A DNA stretch of 7,124 bases from the NCBI GenBank assembly GCA_025360945.1, contig JANYBE010000257.1, positions 1 through 7,124 of the forward strand, in the 5' to 3' direction. Of the stretch, positions 1 through 5,858 are shown in pieces. The notes under the pieces are model-generated. The model had not been told where the DNA came from, did no database searches, and was given only the letters and a program-made list of their open reading frames with translations. Within the stretch, counting starts at the first letter, position 1, and each line of letters begins with the position of its first letter. This DNA comes from Rhizobacter sp. (GTDB taxonomy: Bacteria > Pseudomonadota > Gammaproteobacteria > Burkholderiales > Burkholderiaceae_C). Made by a program: the position numbers and the translations under genes.

Positions 1-16
1 CCCACGGTTTGGTTCA

Positions 17-24
17 CTCTCCTT
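17..24 (-). promoter_or_regulatory. Possible ribosome binding site of a gene beyond the left edge
   Basis: Read on the minus strand, the bases AAGGAGAG form a strong Shine-Dalgarno-like sequence 59 bases after the symporter stop codon. A GTG triplet at 5-3 lies 13 bases beyond the GGAG core, which is rather far, so the true start may lie just outside the window. No hairpin that could act as a terminator is visible between the symporter stop and this site, so the operon may continue to the left. The gene itself is not visible. Confidence 0.3.
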
Positions 25-83
25 CACGGTCTTTGGCTCGTCGGGTGGCGCAAATCGTCTCTGTGGGTCAGAACTCGATGAAG

Positions 84-1583
84 TCAACGGGCCGCATTCG
101 CCGCAGCCGCTTGCCTGTTCCCCATCGCCAGCTGCACCACCACTGCCACCACGATGTTCATCGCCAGCGCAATCAATCCCGTGTACAGCGAGACGCTGTC
201 GCCGCCGATCGTCAGGGTATGGACCGGCTTGATCCCGTCCGCGAACGCAATCCAGCTGCCGCCGACCAGGCCGACGATCCAGCCCGCGAGCAGCGCCGGC
301 GCCCGGAACCAGTTGAAGAACAGGCCGAAGACCACCGATGGGAATGTCTGCAGGATCCACACGCCGCCGAGCAGCTGCAGGTCCAGCGCGAACTTGGTCG
401 GCAGGAACAGGATGAATGCGAGCGCGCCAACCTTCACGACGAGCGAGGCGACCTTAGCGACCTTGGCCTCACCCGCCGGCGACACCTCCGGCTGCACATA
501 GGCCTTCCAGAAATTGCGCGTGAACAGATTCGCCGCGCCGATTGACATGACCGCCGCCGGCACCAGAGCTCCGATGGCGATCGCCGCGAACGCGAAGCCG
601 GAAAACCACGACGGGAACAGCGCGTTGAACAGCGCCGGCACGACGTCATTGTTGGTCTTGATCGGCAGGTGCGCCGCATAGGCCATGTAGCCGAGCAGCG
701 CGATCAGCCCGAGCAGCACGGTGTAGGCCGGCAGGAAGACCGCGTTCTTTCGGATCGTGTTCGCACTCTTGGCCGCGAAGATGCCGGTCAGTGTGTGCGG
801 GTACATGAAGGCCGCCAGGGCCGAGCCGAGTGCGAGCGATGCATACGGCAGAAACTGAGCCGGCTTCAGCACGAGGCCGGTCGCGCCGCCCTTGGCCGCG
901 AACGCTTCGCCGGCGACCTGAAAGACCTGACCATAGCCGCCGAGCTTGGTCGGCACTAGCACGACCGCAACCAGCACGACGATGTAGATCATCAAGTCCT
1001 TGACGAAGGCGATCAACGCCGGCGCACGCAGGCCGGCCTTGTAGGTGTACAGCGCCAGGATCACGAACGCCGCTGCCAGCGGTAGCTCACCGGTCAGGCC
1101 GAGTGCCTTGATGACGACCTCCATGCCGACCAGCTGCAGCGCGATGTAGGGCATCGTCGCGAGCACACCCGTCAGCGCGATCGCGAGCTCCAGCGGGTGC
1201 GACTGATAGCGGCCGTAGACGACGTCTGCCGCAGTCACGTGTCCGGACTTGGCCGCAACATGCCAGAGGCGCGGCATGATCACGAAGACGATCGGGTAGA
1301 CCAGGATCGTGTACGGCAGCGCGAAGAAGCCGTAAGCGCCGACCGCGTATACAAGTGCCGGCACCGCAATCACGGTATAGGCGGTGTAGAAGTCGCCGCC
1401 CACGAGGAACCAGGTGATCCAGGTGCCGAAATTGCGGCCCCCAAGGCCCCACTCGTCGAGATGCGCGTCGTGCGCAGTCTTGCCGGCCTGCCAGTTCGAG
1501 GCCCAGAAGCCCATCACGGTGACGAGCACGAAGAAGAAGATGAAGACGGACAGCGCCGTCCAGTTGATCTGGTTGCCGTCCAT
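84..1583 (-). CDS. Sodium:solute symporter, MctP-like monocarboxylate transporter
   Basis: A complete 499-residue inner-membrane protein of the sodium:solute symporter (SSS) family, which imports small solutes using a cation gradient. About 13 hydrophobic helices can be read, from residues 8-28 to about 466-488, which matches the usual SSS topology and length. The segment after helix 1 (WGLGGRNFGTWITWFLVGGD, about 45-64) is the typical SSS entry to helix 2. The pattern resembles MctP, a carrier of pyruvate, lactate and other short monocarboxylates in rhizobia; the substrate here is inferred. The ATG start is one base after the stop of the DUF3311 gene, so the two are very probably translationally coupled. 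The reading frame is clean, with no sign of decay, unlike the two genes further upstream. Other SSS substrates such as acetate, pantothenate or proline cannot be excluded. Confidence 0.88.
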   Translation of the reverse strand: MDGNQINWTALSVFIFFFVLVTVMGFWASNWQAGKTAHDAHLDEWGLGGRNFGTWITWFLVGGDFYTAYTVIAVPALVYAVGAYGFFALPYTILVYPIVFVIMPRLWHVAAKSGHVTAADVVYGRYQSHPLELAIALTGVLATMPYIALQLVGMEVVIKALGLTGELPLAAAFVILALYTYKAGLRAPALIAFVKDLMIYIVVLVAVVLVPTKLGGYGQVFQVAGEAFAAKGGATGLVLKPAQFLPYASLALGSALAAFMYPHTLTGIFAAKSANTIRKNAVFLPAYTVLLGLIALLGYMAYAAHLPIKTNNDVVPALFNALFPSWFSGFAFAAIAIGALVPAAVMSIGAANLFTRNFWKAYVQPEVSPAGEAKVAKVASLVVKVGALAFILFLPTKFALDLQLLGGVWILQTFPSVVFGLFFNWFRAPALLAGWIVGLVGGSWIAFADGIKPVHTLTIGGDSVSLYTGLIALAMNIVVAVVVQLAMGNRQAAAANAAR

Positions 1584-1584
1584 C

Positions 1585-1764
1585 TCAGTCGTCCTTCGGG
1601 TCGTACTGGCTGCGGTAGACCAGCCAGATCAGGAAAGCCGTGATCGGCACCCAGAGCAGCTGGTACCAGTAAAAGAACGGGAAGCCGGCGATCGCCGAGA
1701 GTTCACCGTTGTAGAAGGGGACCCAGAGCAGGCCGATGAACGGCAGGACCAGAAGATACTTCAT
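1585..1764 (-). CDS. Small DUF3311-type membrane protein, partner of the symporter
   Basis: A 59-residue protein that begins MKYLLVLPFIGLLWVPFYNG and ends YRSQYDPKDD. It has two hydrophobic segments (about 3-18 and 34-50) separated by a short aromatic-rich stretch with a FFYWYQLLW core, and a charged C-terminus. This is the layout of DUF3311 proteins, which are commonly encoded immediately upstream of SSS symporters and are thought to be accessory subunits or to aid assembly; that role is not established. The ATG is chosen because an excellent Shine-Dalgarno lies six bases upstream. Its TGA stop is followed after one base by the symporter ATG, which implies coupled translation and matched stoichiometry. 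Confidence 0.85.
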   Translation of the reverse strand: MKYLLVLPFIGLLWVPFYNGELSAIAGFPFFYWYQLLWVPITAFLIWLVYRSQYDPKDD

Positions 1765-1770
1765 GAATCA

Positions 1771-1777
1771 CCCTCCT
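1771..1777 (-). promoter_or_regulatory. Strong ribosome binding site of the DUF3311 gene
   Basis: The minus-strand sequence AGGAGGG sits six bases before the ATG at 1764. It is near-perfect and fixes the start of the 59-residue gene. It also lets the DUF3311-symporter pair be translated independently of the broken cupin upstream. Confidence 0.75.
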
Positions 1778-1782
1778 TGTTC

Positions 1783-2116
1783 TCAGGTCGATTGCTGCCT
1801 GCGCGCCACCCAGAGACTCGCACCCTTGTTGCCGTATCTTTCGGAGTGAGGACGCCCGGCCGGCACCCGGAAGGTTCCTCCGCGGGTCAGATGGCGAGAG
1901 CTGTTGCCCTCCCTCCATCAGCCACATCTCTCCTTCGACCACCACCGCTTCTGCATCGAAAGGATGCGTGTGGGTCTGAGTCACGGCGTCCGGCGCCCAT
2001 TCGCGAACGAGGGCCTCGCTGAAGCCGCAGGCCAATGCCTCCGCCTGAAAAGCTTCAAATGTGGGCGGCAGCTCCGTCCCGCTGTCCAGATCTCCGCTTC
2101 CGATGAATCGGTTCAT
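1783..2116 (-). pseudogene. Small cupin-domain protein broken by a +1 frameshift
   Basis: The ATG at 2116 follows an AGGAG six bases upstream and opens a frame that starts MNRFIGSGDLD. Residues 49-62 hold cupin motif 1 (HTHPFDAE...EG, metal-binding His49, His51 and Glu56). After residue 70 the original frame loses all cupin character and runs out of frame to 1703. If one base is dropped from the G-rich run (plus-strand 1907-1916), the reading continues NSSRHLTRGGTFRVPAG and then RPHSERYG, which is cupin motif 2 with its metal-binding His. It then ends cleanly in QQST and a TGA at 1783-1785, 18 bases before the DUF3311 start. The repaired protein would be 110 residues, a normal length for a single-domain cupin. 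The start overlaps the stop of the MFS gene (ATGA). The family usually binds a metal and may be an enzyme or a sensor; no substrate can be named. The break could be a real mutation or a sequencing error. Confidence 0.8.
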
Positions 2117-2736
2117 GAAGCGCTCCTGTGCTGACCGCGTTGGGAGATGGCCACGATGATAGCGCCGCCTACGAGAAGACTCGCGGCGATCACGCAAAGA
2201 CCGTTGTTGGTGCTGCCCGTCAGGTCCTTGATTGAGCCGACGATGAACGGGCTCACGAACCCCGCGAGGTTGCGAACGGAGTTGATCAGCGCGATGCCGG
2301 CAGCGGCTGCGGCGCCTCCCAGGAAGGCAGGCGGCAGCACCCAGAATTGGGCCAGGCCGGTCAGGATGCCCATCGTGGCCACCGTCAGCGTCACGATGGC
2401 CCAAAGCGGCGTCTGCGGAACGAAAGTACTGACGACGAGTGCGGCAGCGCCGACGAGGGCCGGGATCGCGATGTGCCAGCGTCGCTCACCGGTGCGATCG
2501 GAGTGTCGGCTGGTCAGGATCATGCAGACAACGGCGGCCGAGTACGGAATGGCGACGAGCCAGCGCAACGCCTGCAGAAGCGACGCATCCCGCTGTGCTC
2601 CTCGCCGCTTGTCGAGAGCGGTGGTTGAAATGGCAAGGTCATATCCACGATGGGCGTGAATGGACGTCAACGCGGACTCGATCTCGTCCAGCGAGTTGAC
2701 GTCAAGGCCGATATTGAACTGCTCGTGGGTTGCCAT
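2113..2736 (-). CDS. Truncated MFS transporter: C-terminal half joined to an unrelated N-terminus
   Basis: This open frame codes for 207 residues. From about residue 58 it is clearly the second half of a major facilitator of the anion:cation symporter (ACS) type. There is a helix at 59-75, then the cytoplasmic loop SRHSDRTGERRWH (76-88) typical of these carriers, then further helices at about 89-106, 110-130, 136-155 and 180-199. A complete member has about 430 residues and 12 helices; the first six are missing here. Residues 1-54 are hydrophilic (MATHEQFNIGLDVNSLDEIE onward) and do not belong to MFS; I do not recognise them. The other two frames upstream of the junction also show no MFS sequence, so this is a fusion or deletion rather than a simple frameshift. 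No Shine-Dalgarno precedes the ATG. The TGA overlaps the cupin ATG. The product is unlikely to transport alone. Confidence 0.7.
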   Translation of the reverse strand: MATHEQFNIGLDVNSLDEIESALTSIHAHRGYDLAISTTALDKRRGAQRDASLLQALRWLVAIPYSAAVVCMILTSRHSDRTGERRWHIAIPALVGAAALVVSTFVPQTPLWAIVTLTVATMGILTGLAQFWVLPPAFLGGAAAAAGIALINSVRNLAGFVSPFIVGSIKDLTGSTNNGLCVIAASLLVGGAIIVAISQRGQHRSAS

Positions 2737-2808
2737 GCTTATGAGTATGACATGCGCGACGTAGTGGCAAATCCACGCGCTATCGGCGATGTTCCGAAGT
2801 CTGTGGGT

Positions 2809-3237
2809 TCAGCGCGCATAGCCTTCCCTTATGGCGATCAGCCAAGTGCGCACCCAAGCACCATCATTGAAGCGATCGGCGAACAAGATCTTCAGGTCTT
2901 GCACATAGCCCCAGCGGTCGTCGCATCGCTCCAGATACTTCTCGGCGGCCTCACGATCTACGATAAGCTGATCCCGATTGGATACCCAGCGCAAGAATTG
3001 GAGCCACGACAGCTTTTGCCAGGACGTGCCTGTCCCGGACCGGATGATGCCGAGGATCCGCTTGCTCGCAGGGTTGCCTGCGAATGCGAGATCCTTGAAC
3101 CATTTTTCTCTATCAAGCCGCTTGACGTCTTGCTCCCGCAGCAATGCGACCAGGCCTTGTTCGCTCCAGTACGGAACTTGCCGGCCACCACTTTCCTCCT
3201 CATCCCAGCTGGCGGGAGAAAAGCGGCGGATGTTCAT
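2809..3237 (-). CDS. Hypothetical protein of unknown family
   Basis: I do not recognise this 142-residue protein. It starts MNIRRFSPASWDEEESGG and is soluble, charged and rich in tryptophan, with W at several spaced positions (for example WFKDLAF, SWQKLSWLQFLRWVS and WVRTWLIAIREGYAR). It has no signal peptide or membrane helix. It reads as mostly alpha-helical, possibly a small DNA- or nucleotide-related accessory protein, but that is only an impression. The ATG at 3237 is chosen because AGGAAAG lies directly upstream with a good AGGA-to-start spacing. The same frame stays open to a TTG at 3411, which would add 58 residues including a tryptophan-rich GPLAWWGWTWKAAG stretch. The surrounding DNA is visibly less GC-rich than the enzyme genes, which suggests a different history. 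It is transcribed toward the half-MFS gene, 72 bases away. Confidence 0.5.
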   Translation of the reverse strand: MNIRRFSPASWDEEESGGRQVPYWSEQGLVALLREQDVKRLDREKWFKDLAFAGNPASKRILGIIRSGTGTSWQKLSWLQFLRWVSNRDQLIVDREAAEKYLERCDDRWGYVQDLKILFADRFNDGAWVRTWLIAIREGYAR

Positions 3238-3572
3238 CCACTTTCCTGATGAGATATCGGTCGCACCCGCTGCCTTCCACGTCCATCCCCACCAGGCGAG
3301 CGGTCCCGAACCGGTCTTCACGTTTGGTGGCCGCCGCGAATTCCTTTTCGGGACAGCCAGCTGCCAAAGTACGGCGCATACTGATCGTTCGGGGAATGGG
3401 CCAACCACCAATGCGGCAAGCCCGGGCTGAACGCGTCAGCGGTCGAATCAAAGGGGTGCCTAGCGACAGCAGCAGTCCGATATTGGCGAACGATTCGGCG
3501 CAAATGTCGGCGGTACCGCTCGTCTCGTGCTTAGCAATCCGTCGCTCGCCAACCGAGGCTTTGTGCACATCC
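3238..3572. other. Divergent intergenic region, probable control region for both blocks
   Basis: About 335 bases separate the starts of the unknown gene (minus strand) and the LysR gene (plus strand). The region may hold promoters for both directions, and LysR proteins often act in such a divergent space. I could not pick a convincing sigma-70 promoter or a clear T-N11-A operator. A perfect 10-base palindrome, AGCCCGGGCT, lies at 3419-3428. On the minus strand, a TTG-initiated extension of the unknown gene stays open to 3411. A second minus-strand frame, ending at 3318, contains a peptide with protein-like composition (LPHWWLAHSPNDQYAPYFG). The region may therefore hold the decayed front of a longer gene instead of pure spacer. 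Confidence 0.45.
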
Positions 3573-4487
3573 GTGAATCTCCAACGCCTTGACCTGTTTT
3601 CCCTGTCGCTGTTCTGCCTCGTTGCGCGCAGTGGCAGCATCAGCCAGGGCGCGGCCTTGGCGCCGCTGGCCATGGGTGCGGCCAGCAAGCGGATCGCCGA
3701 TCTCGAAGCGGCCGTGGGTGCTGTGCTGCTGGAGCGCCATTCCCGGGGGGTCACGTTGACGGTCGCGGGTCAGGCGCTGCAGCGGCATGCACAACGCATC
3801 CTGAGCGATGTCGATCAGTTGGCGGCCGAGCTGTCCGACCATGCGTCGGGGCTGGTCGGTGTCGTGCGCCTGTGGGCAAACACCTCTGCGGTGACACAGT
3901 TCTTGCCGCTAGAGATATCTACCTTCGTCCGTGCAAACCCGGGCATTCGGATCGAACTGGAGGAGGAAGACAGCGGCGAAGTCGTGCTCGCCGTTTTGGA
4001 TGGGCGGGCCGACTTCGGAATCTTCGCAGACCGCACCCTGACACTGGGGCTGCAGGTCATGAACTACCGTCAAGATCGCCTCGTGCTAGTCGTGCCGCGT
4101 GGACATGAATTGGCGCGGCGTCGATCGGTGCGATTCGAGGAGGCCATCGAGTATGACTTCGTCTGCCTGTCCAAGGGTACTTCGCTCGCCAACCGCCTGC
4201 TGTCCGAGACTGAGGCGCTCGGTCGAAGCCTGAAGATGCGCATCCACGTACGCAGCTTCGATGCCATGTGTCTGATGGTCGCGGCCGGAATGGGGGTCGC
4301 GATCCTCCCGCACGAAGCAATACAGCCTCACGTCCGTTCGATGGACCTGCGTCAGATCGCGCTCGACGACGCCTGGGCGAGCCGCCAGCTCTTGATTGGC
4401 CTGCGCGACGCGAACGTCGTTCCACGGCACGTCCGCATGTTGATCGACCATCTTTGCGACACGAGGAGCCGCTCAACAAGCAGCTGA
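3573..4487 (+). CDS. LysR-family transcriptional regulator
   Basis: A 304-residue regulator of normal family length. Residues 1-60 form the winged helix-turn-helix (LDLFSLSLFCLVARSGSISQ and the recognition helix around ASKRIADLEAAVG). They are followed by the family's LLERHSRGVTLTVAGQALQRHA linker region. From about residue 90 the protein is a periplasmic-binding-protein-like co-inducer domain, with the usual VRLWANTSAVTQFLP opening and a DGRADFGIF segment. The GTG at 3573 is preferred because it gives the canonical N-terminus NLQRLDLF. The upstream match CGAGG is weak and distant, and a TTG at 3561 is an alternative. The frame is open further upstream, but that sequence has no LysR character. 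The gene lies 168 bases before the CoA-transferase in the same direction and is divergent from the left block. It probably controls the enzyme genes in response to their substrate or product; the inducer is unknown. Confidence 0.9.
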   Translation: MNLQRLDLFSLSLFCLVARSGSISQGAALAPLAMGAASKRIADLEAAVGAVLLERHSRGVTLTVAGQALQRHAQRILSDVDQLAAELSDHASGLVGVVRLWANTSAVTQFLPLEISTFVRANPGIRIELEEEDSGEVVLAVLDGRADFGIFADRTLTLGLQVMNYRQDRLVLVVPRGHELARRRSVRFEEAIEYDFVCLSKGTSLANRLLSETEALGRSLKMRIHVRSFDAMCLMVAAGMGVAILPHEAIQPHVRSMDLRQIALDDAWASRQLLIGLRDANVVPRHVRMLIDHLCDTRSRSTSS

Positions 4488-4655
4488 AAGCCAGGGGTAA
4501 CCCCCGGGCTGCGTTCGTGATTCAAGAAAGCTCGATCCTTACCTTCGTCGTTCCCTCACCGACCGCTCGCTTCGACAATCCGGCGGTGCGCGCGACTTGC
4601 AGTCCTGCCTGCGCACGGCCGGTGTCACTCTGGACGGCGAACAACAAGGGCGAGC
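4488..4655 (+). promoter_or_regulatory. Intergenic region before the catabolic genes
   Basis: This 168-base gap between the LysR stop and the CoA-transferase start is the likely site of a promoter for the enzyme genes and of LysR binding. I see no promoter with good -35 and -10 matches and no strong inverted repeat apart from the hairpin at its left end. AAGGG at 4646-4650, five bases before the ATG, is the ribosome binding site of the CoA-transferase. Confidence 0.4.
4489..4510 (+). terminator. Weak hairpin after the LysR gene
   Basis: Directly after the LysR stop, the arms AGCC/GGGCT and GGGG/CCCC can fold into four base pairs, an A-G mismatch, four more base pairs and a TAAC tetraloop. 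No run of T follows, so it is not a textbook intrinsic terminator. It may be a weak attenuator or a chance structure in GC-rich DNA. Confidence 0.3.
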
Positions 4656-5858
4656 ATGAGCATCACCACTCCCAACGCGTTGCACGGGCTGCGCGTGATC
4701 GAAATGGGCCAGTTGATCGCCGGTCCGTTTGCGGGCAAGACGCTGGGCGAATTCGGCGCCGACGTGATCAAGATCGAGGCCCCGGGCGCCGGCGACCCGC
4801 TGCGCAACTGGCGATTGATCAAGGACGGAACTTCCGTCTGGTGGCAGGTGCAGTCGCGCAACAAGCGCTCGATTGCGCTGGACCTGCGCAGCCCCGAGGG
4901 GCAGGACATCGCGCGCAAGTTGATCGCACAGGCCGATGTGCTGATCGAGAACTTTCGCCCCGGCACGCTCGAGGGGTGGGGCCTGGGATACGAGTCGCTG
5001 TCCAAGATGAATCCGGGCCTCGTGATGTTGCGCATCTCCGGCTACGGGCAGACCGGACCGTACCGCGATCTGCCCGGATTCGGCGCGATCGGCGAGGCGA
5101 TGGGTGGCTTGCGCCAACTCACCGGCGAGCCGGGCCGGGTGCCGGTGCGCTGCGGCATTTCGATCGGCGACACGCTTGCGGCGCTGCATGGCACGATCGG
5201 CATCCTGACGGCGCTGTATCACCGCAAAGTGAACGGCGGCCAAGGCCAGGTGATCGACGTTGCGCTCAACGAAGCCGTGTTCAACGTGATGGAGAGCCTG
5301 ATCCCCGAATACAGCGCGTTCGGCGCGGTGCGCGAGGCCGCGGGGAGCGCGTTGCCCGGCATCGCCCCGTCCAATGCCTATCGTTGCACCGACGGGTACG
5401 TCTTGATCGCCGGCAACGGCGACAGCATCTTCAAGCGCCTGATGCAGACGATCGGGCGCGAGGACCTTGGCACGGACCCCGGGCTCGCAGACAACGCAGG
5501 GCGCGTCGCGCGCGTCGCAGAACTGGACACCGCGATCGAGGCCTGGACCTTGCCACAATCCGTCGCTCGGGTCCTCGCGGCGCTGGGAGCGGCGGGAGTG
5601 CCGGCCGGCAAGGTCTACACCGCCAAAGACATCGCCGAGGACCCGCACTACCGGGCCCGCGACATGATCCTGCGTCAGACCACCCGAGACGGCTACGAGA
5701 TCGACGTCCCCGGGGTGATTCCCAAATTGCTCGGCACGCCGGGCACGGTGCGCTCGTCCGCGCCCCGTCTCGGCGATGACACCGACGCGGTGTTGAAGGA
5801 GCTTGGCTTCGAGGCCAATGAGATCACCACCCTGCGTGGCAGAAAGGTGGTCGCATGA
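4656..5858 (+). CDS. Class III CoA-transferase (CaiB/BaiF family)
   Basis: A complete 400-residue CoA-transferase that moves CoA from a donor such as succinyl-CoA to an organic acid, in the cytoplasm. The N-terminal Rossmann part has the family features LRVIEMGQLIAGPFAGKTLG (12-31), GADVIKIE (34-41), SRNKRSIALDL (67-77) and LIENFRPG (96-103). The GYGQTGPY motif lies at 129-136. Asp172 in ISIGDTLAALHG matches the catalytic aspartate that forms the acyl anhydride. The C-terminal part contains GVPAGKVYTAKDIAEDPHYRAR-type sequence, as in formyl-CoA and citramalate transferases. The length is normal and the ATG has a nearby AAGGG. Its last codons overlap the ATG of the lyase gene by four bases, so the two are one transcription and translation unit. 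The acceptor acid is not readable from sequence. From its neighbours a 3-hydroxy-3-methyl dicarboxylate such as citramalate is the best guess. Confidence 0.92.
   Translation: MSITTPNALHGLRVIEMGQLIAGPFAGKTLGEFGADVIKIEAPGAGDPLRNWRLIKDGTSVWWQVQSRNKRSIALDLRSPEGQDIARKLIAQADVLIENFRPGTLEGWGLGYESLSKMNPGLVMLRISGYGQTGPYRDLPGFGAIGEAMGGLRQLTGEPGRVPVRCGISIGDTLAALHGTIGILTALYHRKVNGGQGQVIDVALNEAVFNVMESLIPEYSAFGAVREAAGSALPGIAPSNAYRCTDGYVLIAGNGDSIFKRLMQTIGREDLGTDPGLADNAGRVARVAELDTAIEAWTLPQSVARVLAALGAAGVPAGKVYTAKDIAEDPHYRARDMILRQTTRDGYEIDVPGVIPKLLGTPGTVRSSAPRLGDDTDAVLKELGFEANEITTLRGRKVVA

Noticed and set aside
1703..2404. A single 233-residue minus-strand protein covering the cupin and upstream DNA
   Set aside because: Residues before MNRFIG are an out-of-frame reading of the MFS gene, and residues after the frameshift are out of frame for the cupin. 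Only the middle part is real.
3419..3428. Perfect palindrome AGCCCGGGCT as an operator or element end
   Set aside because: It is only 10 bases, is made almost wholly of G and C, and has no partner nearby, so it is not listed as a site of its own.
3144..3572. N-terminal extension of the LysR frame upstream of the GTG
   Set aside because: The frame is open but has no LysR features, and it overlaps the unknown minus-strand gene. The family N-terminus begins at the GTG, giving the usual length of 304 residues.
3542..4195. A 14-base direct repeat, TCGCTCGCCAACCG, at 3542-3555 and 4182-4195
   Set aside because: One copy lies inside the LysR coding sequence and the other in the upstream spacer. 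A match of this length is likely by chance in GC-rich DNA of this size, and no element is bounded by it.
4539..5648. A 369-residue open frame on the minus strand opposite the CoA-transferase
   Set aside because: It is the antisense shadow of a well-supported gene. Its translation is rich in His, Arg and Asp with no recognisable domain, as is usual for GC-rich antisense frames.
4268..5779. A 503-residue plus-strand open frame overlapping the LysR end and the CoA-transferase
   Set aside because: It is arginine-rich, runs through two well-supported genes in another frame, and shows no family motifs.
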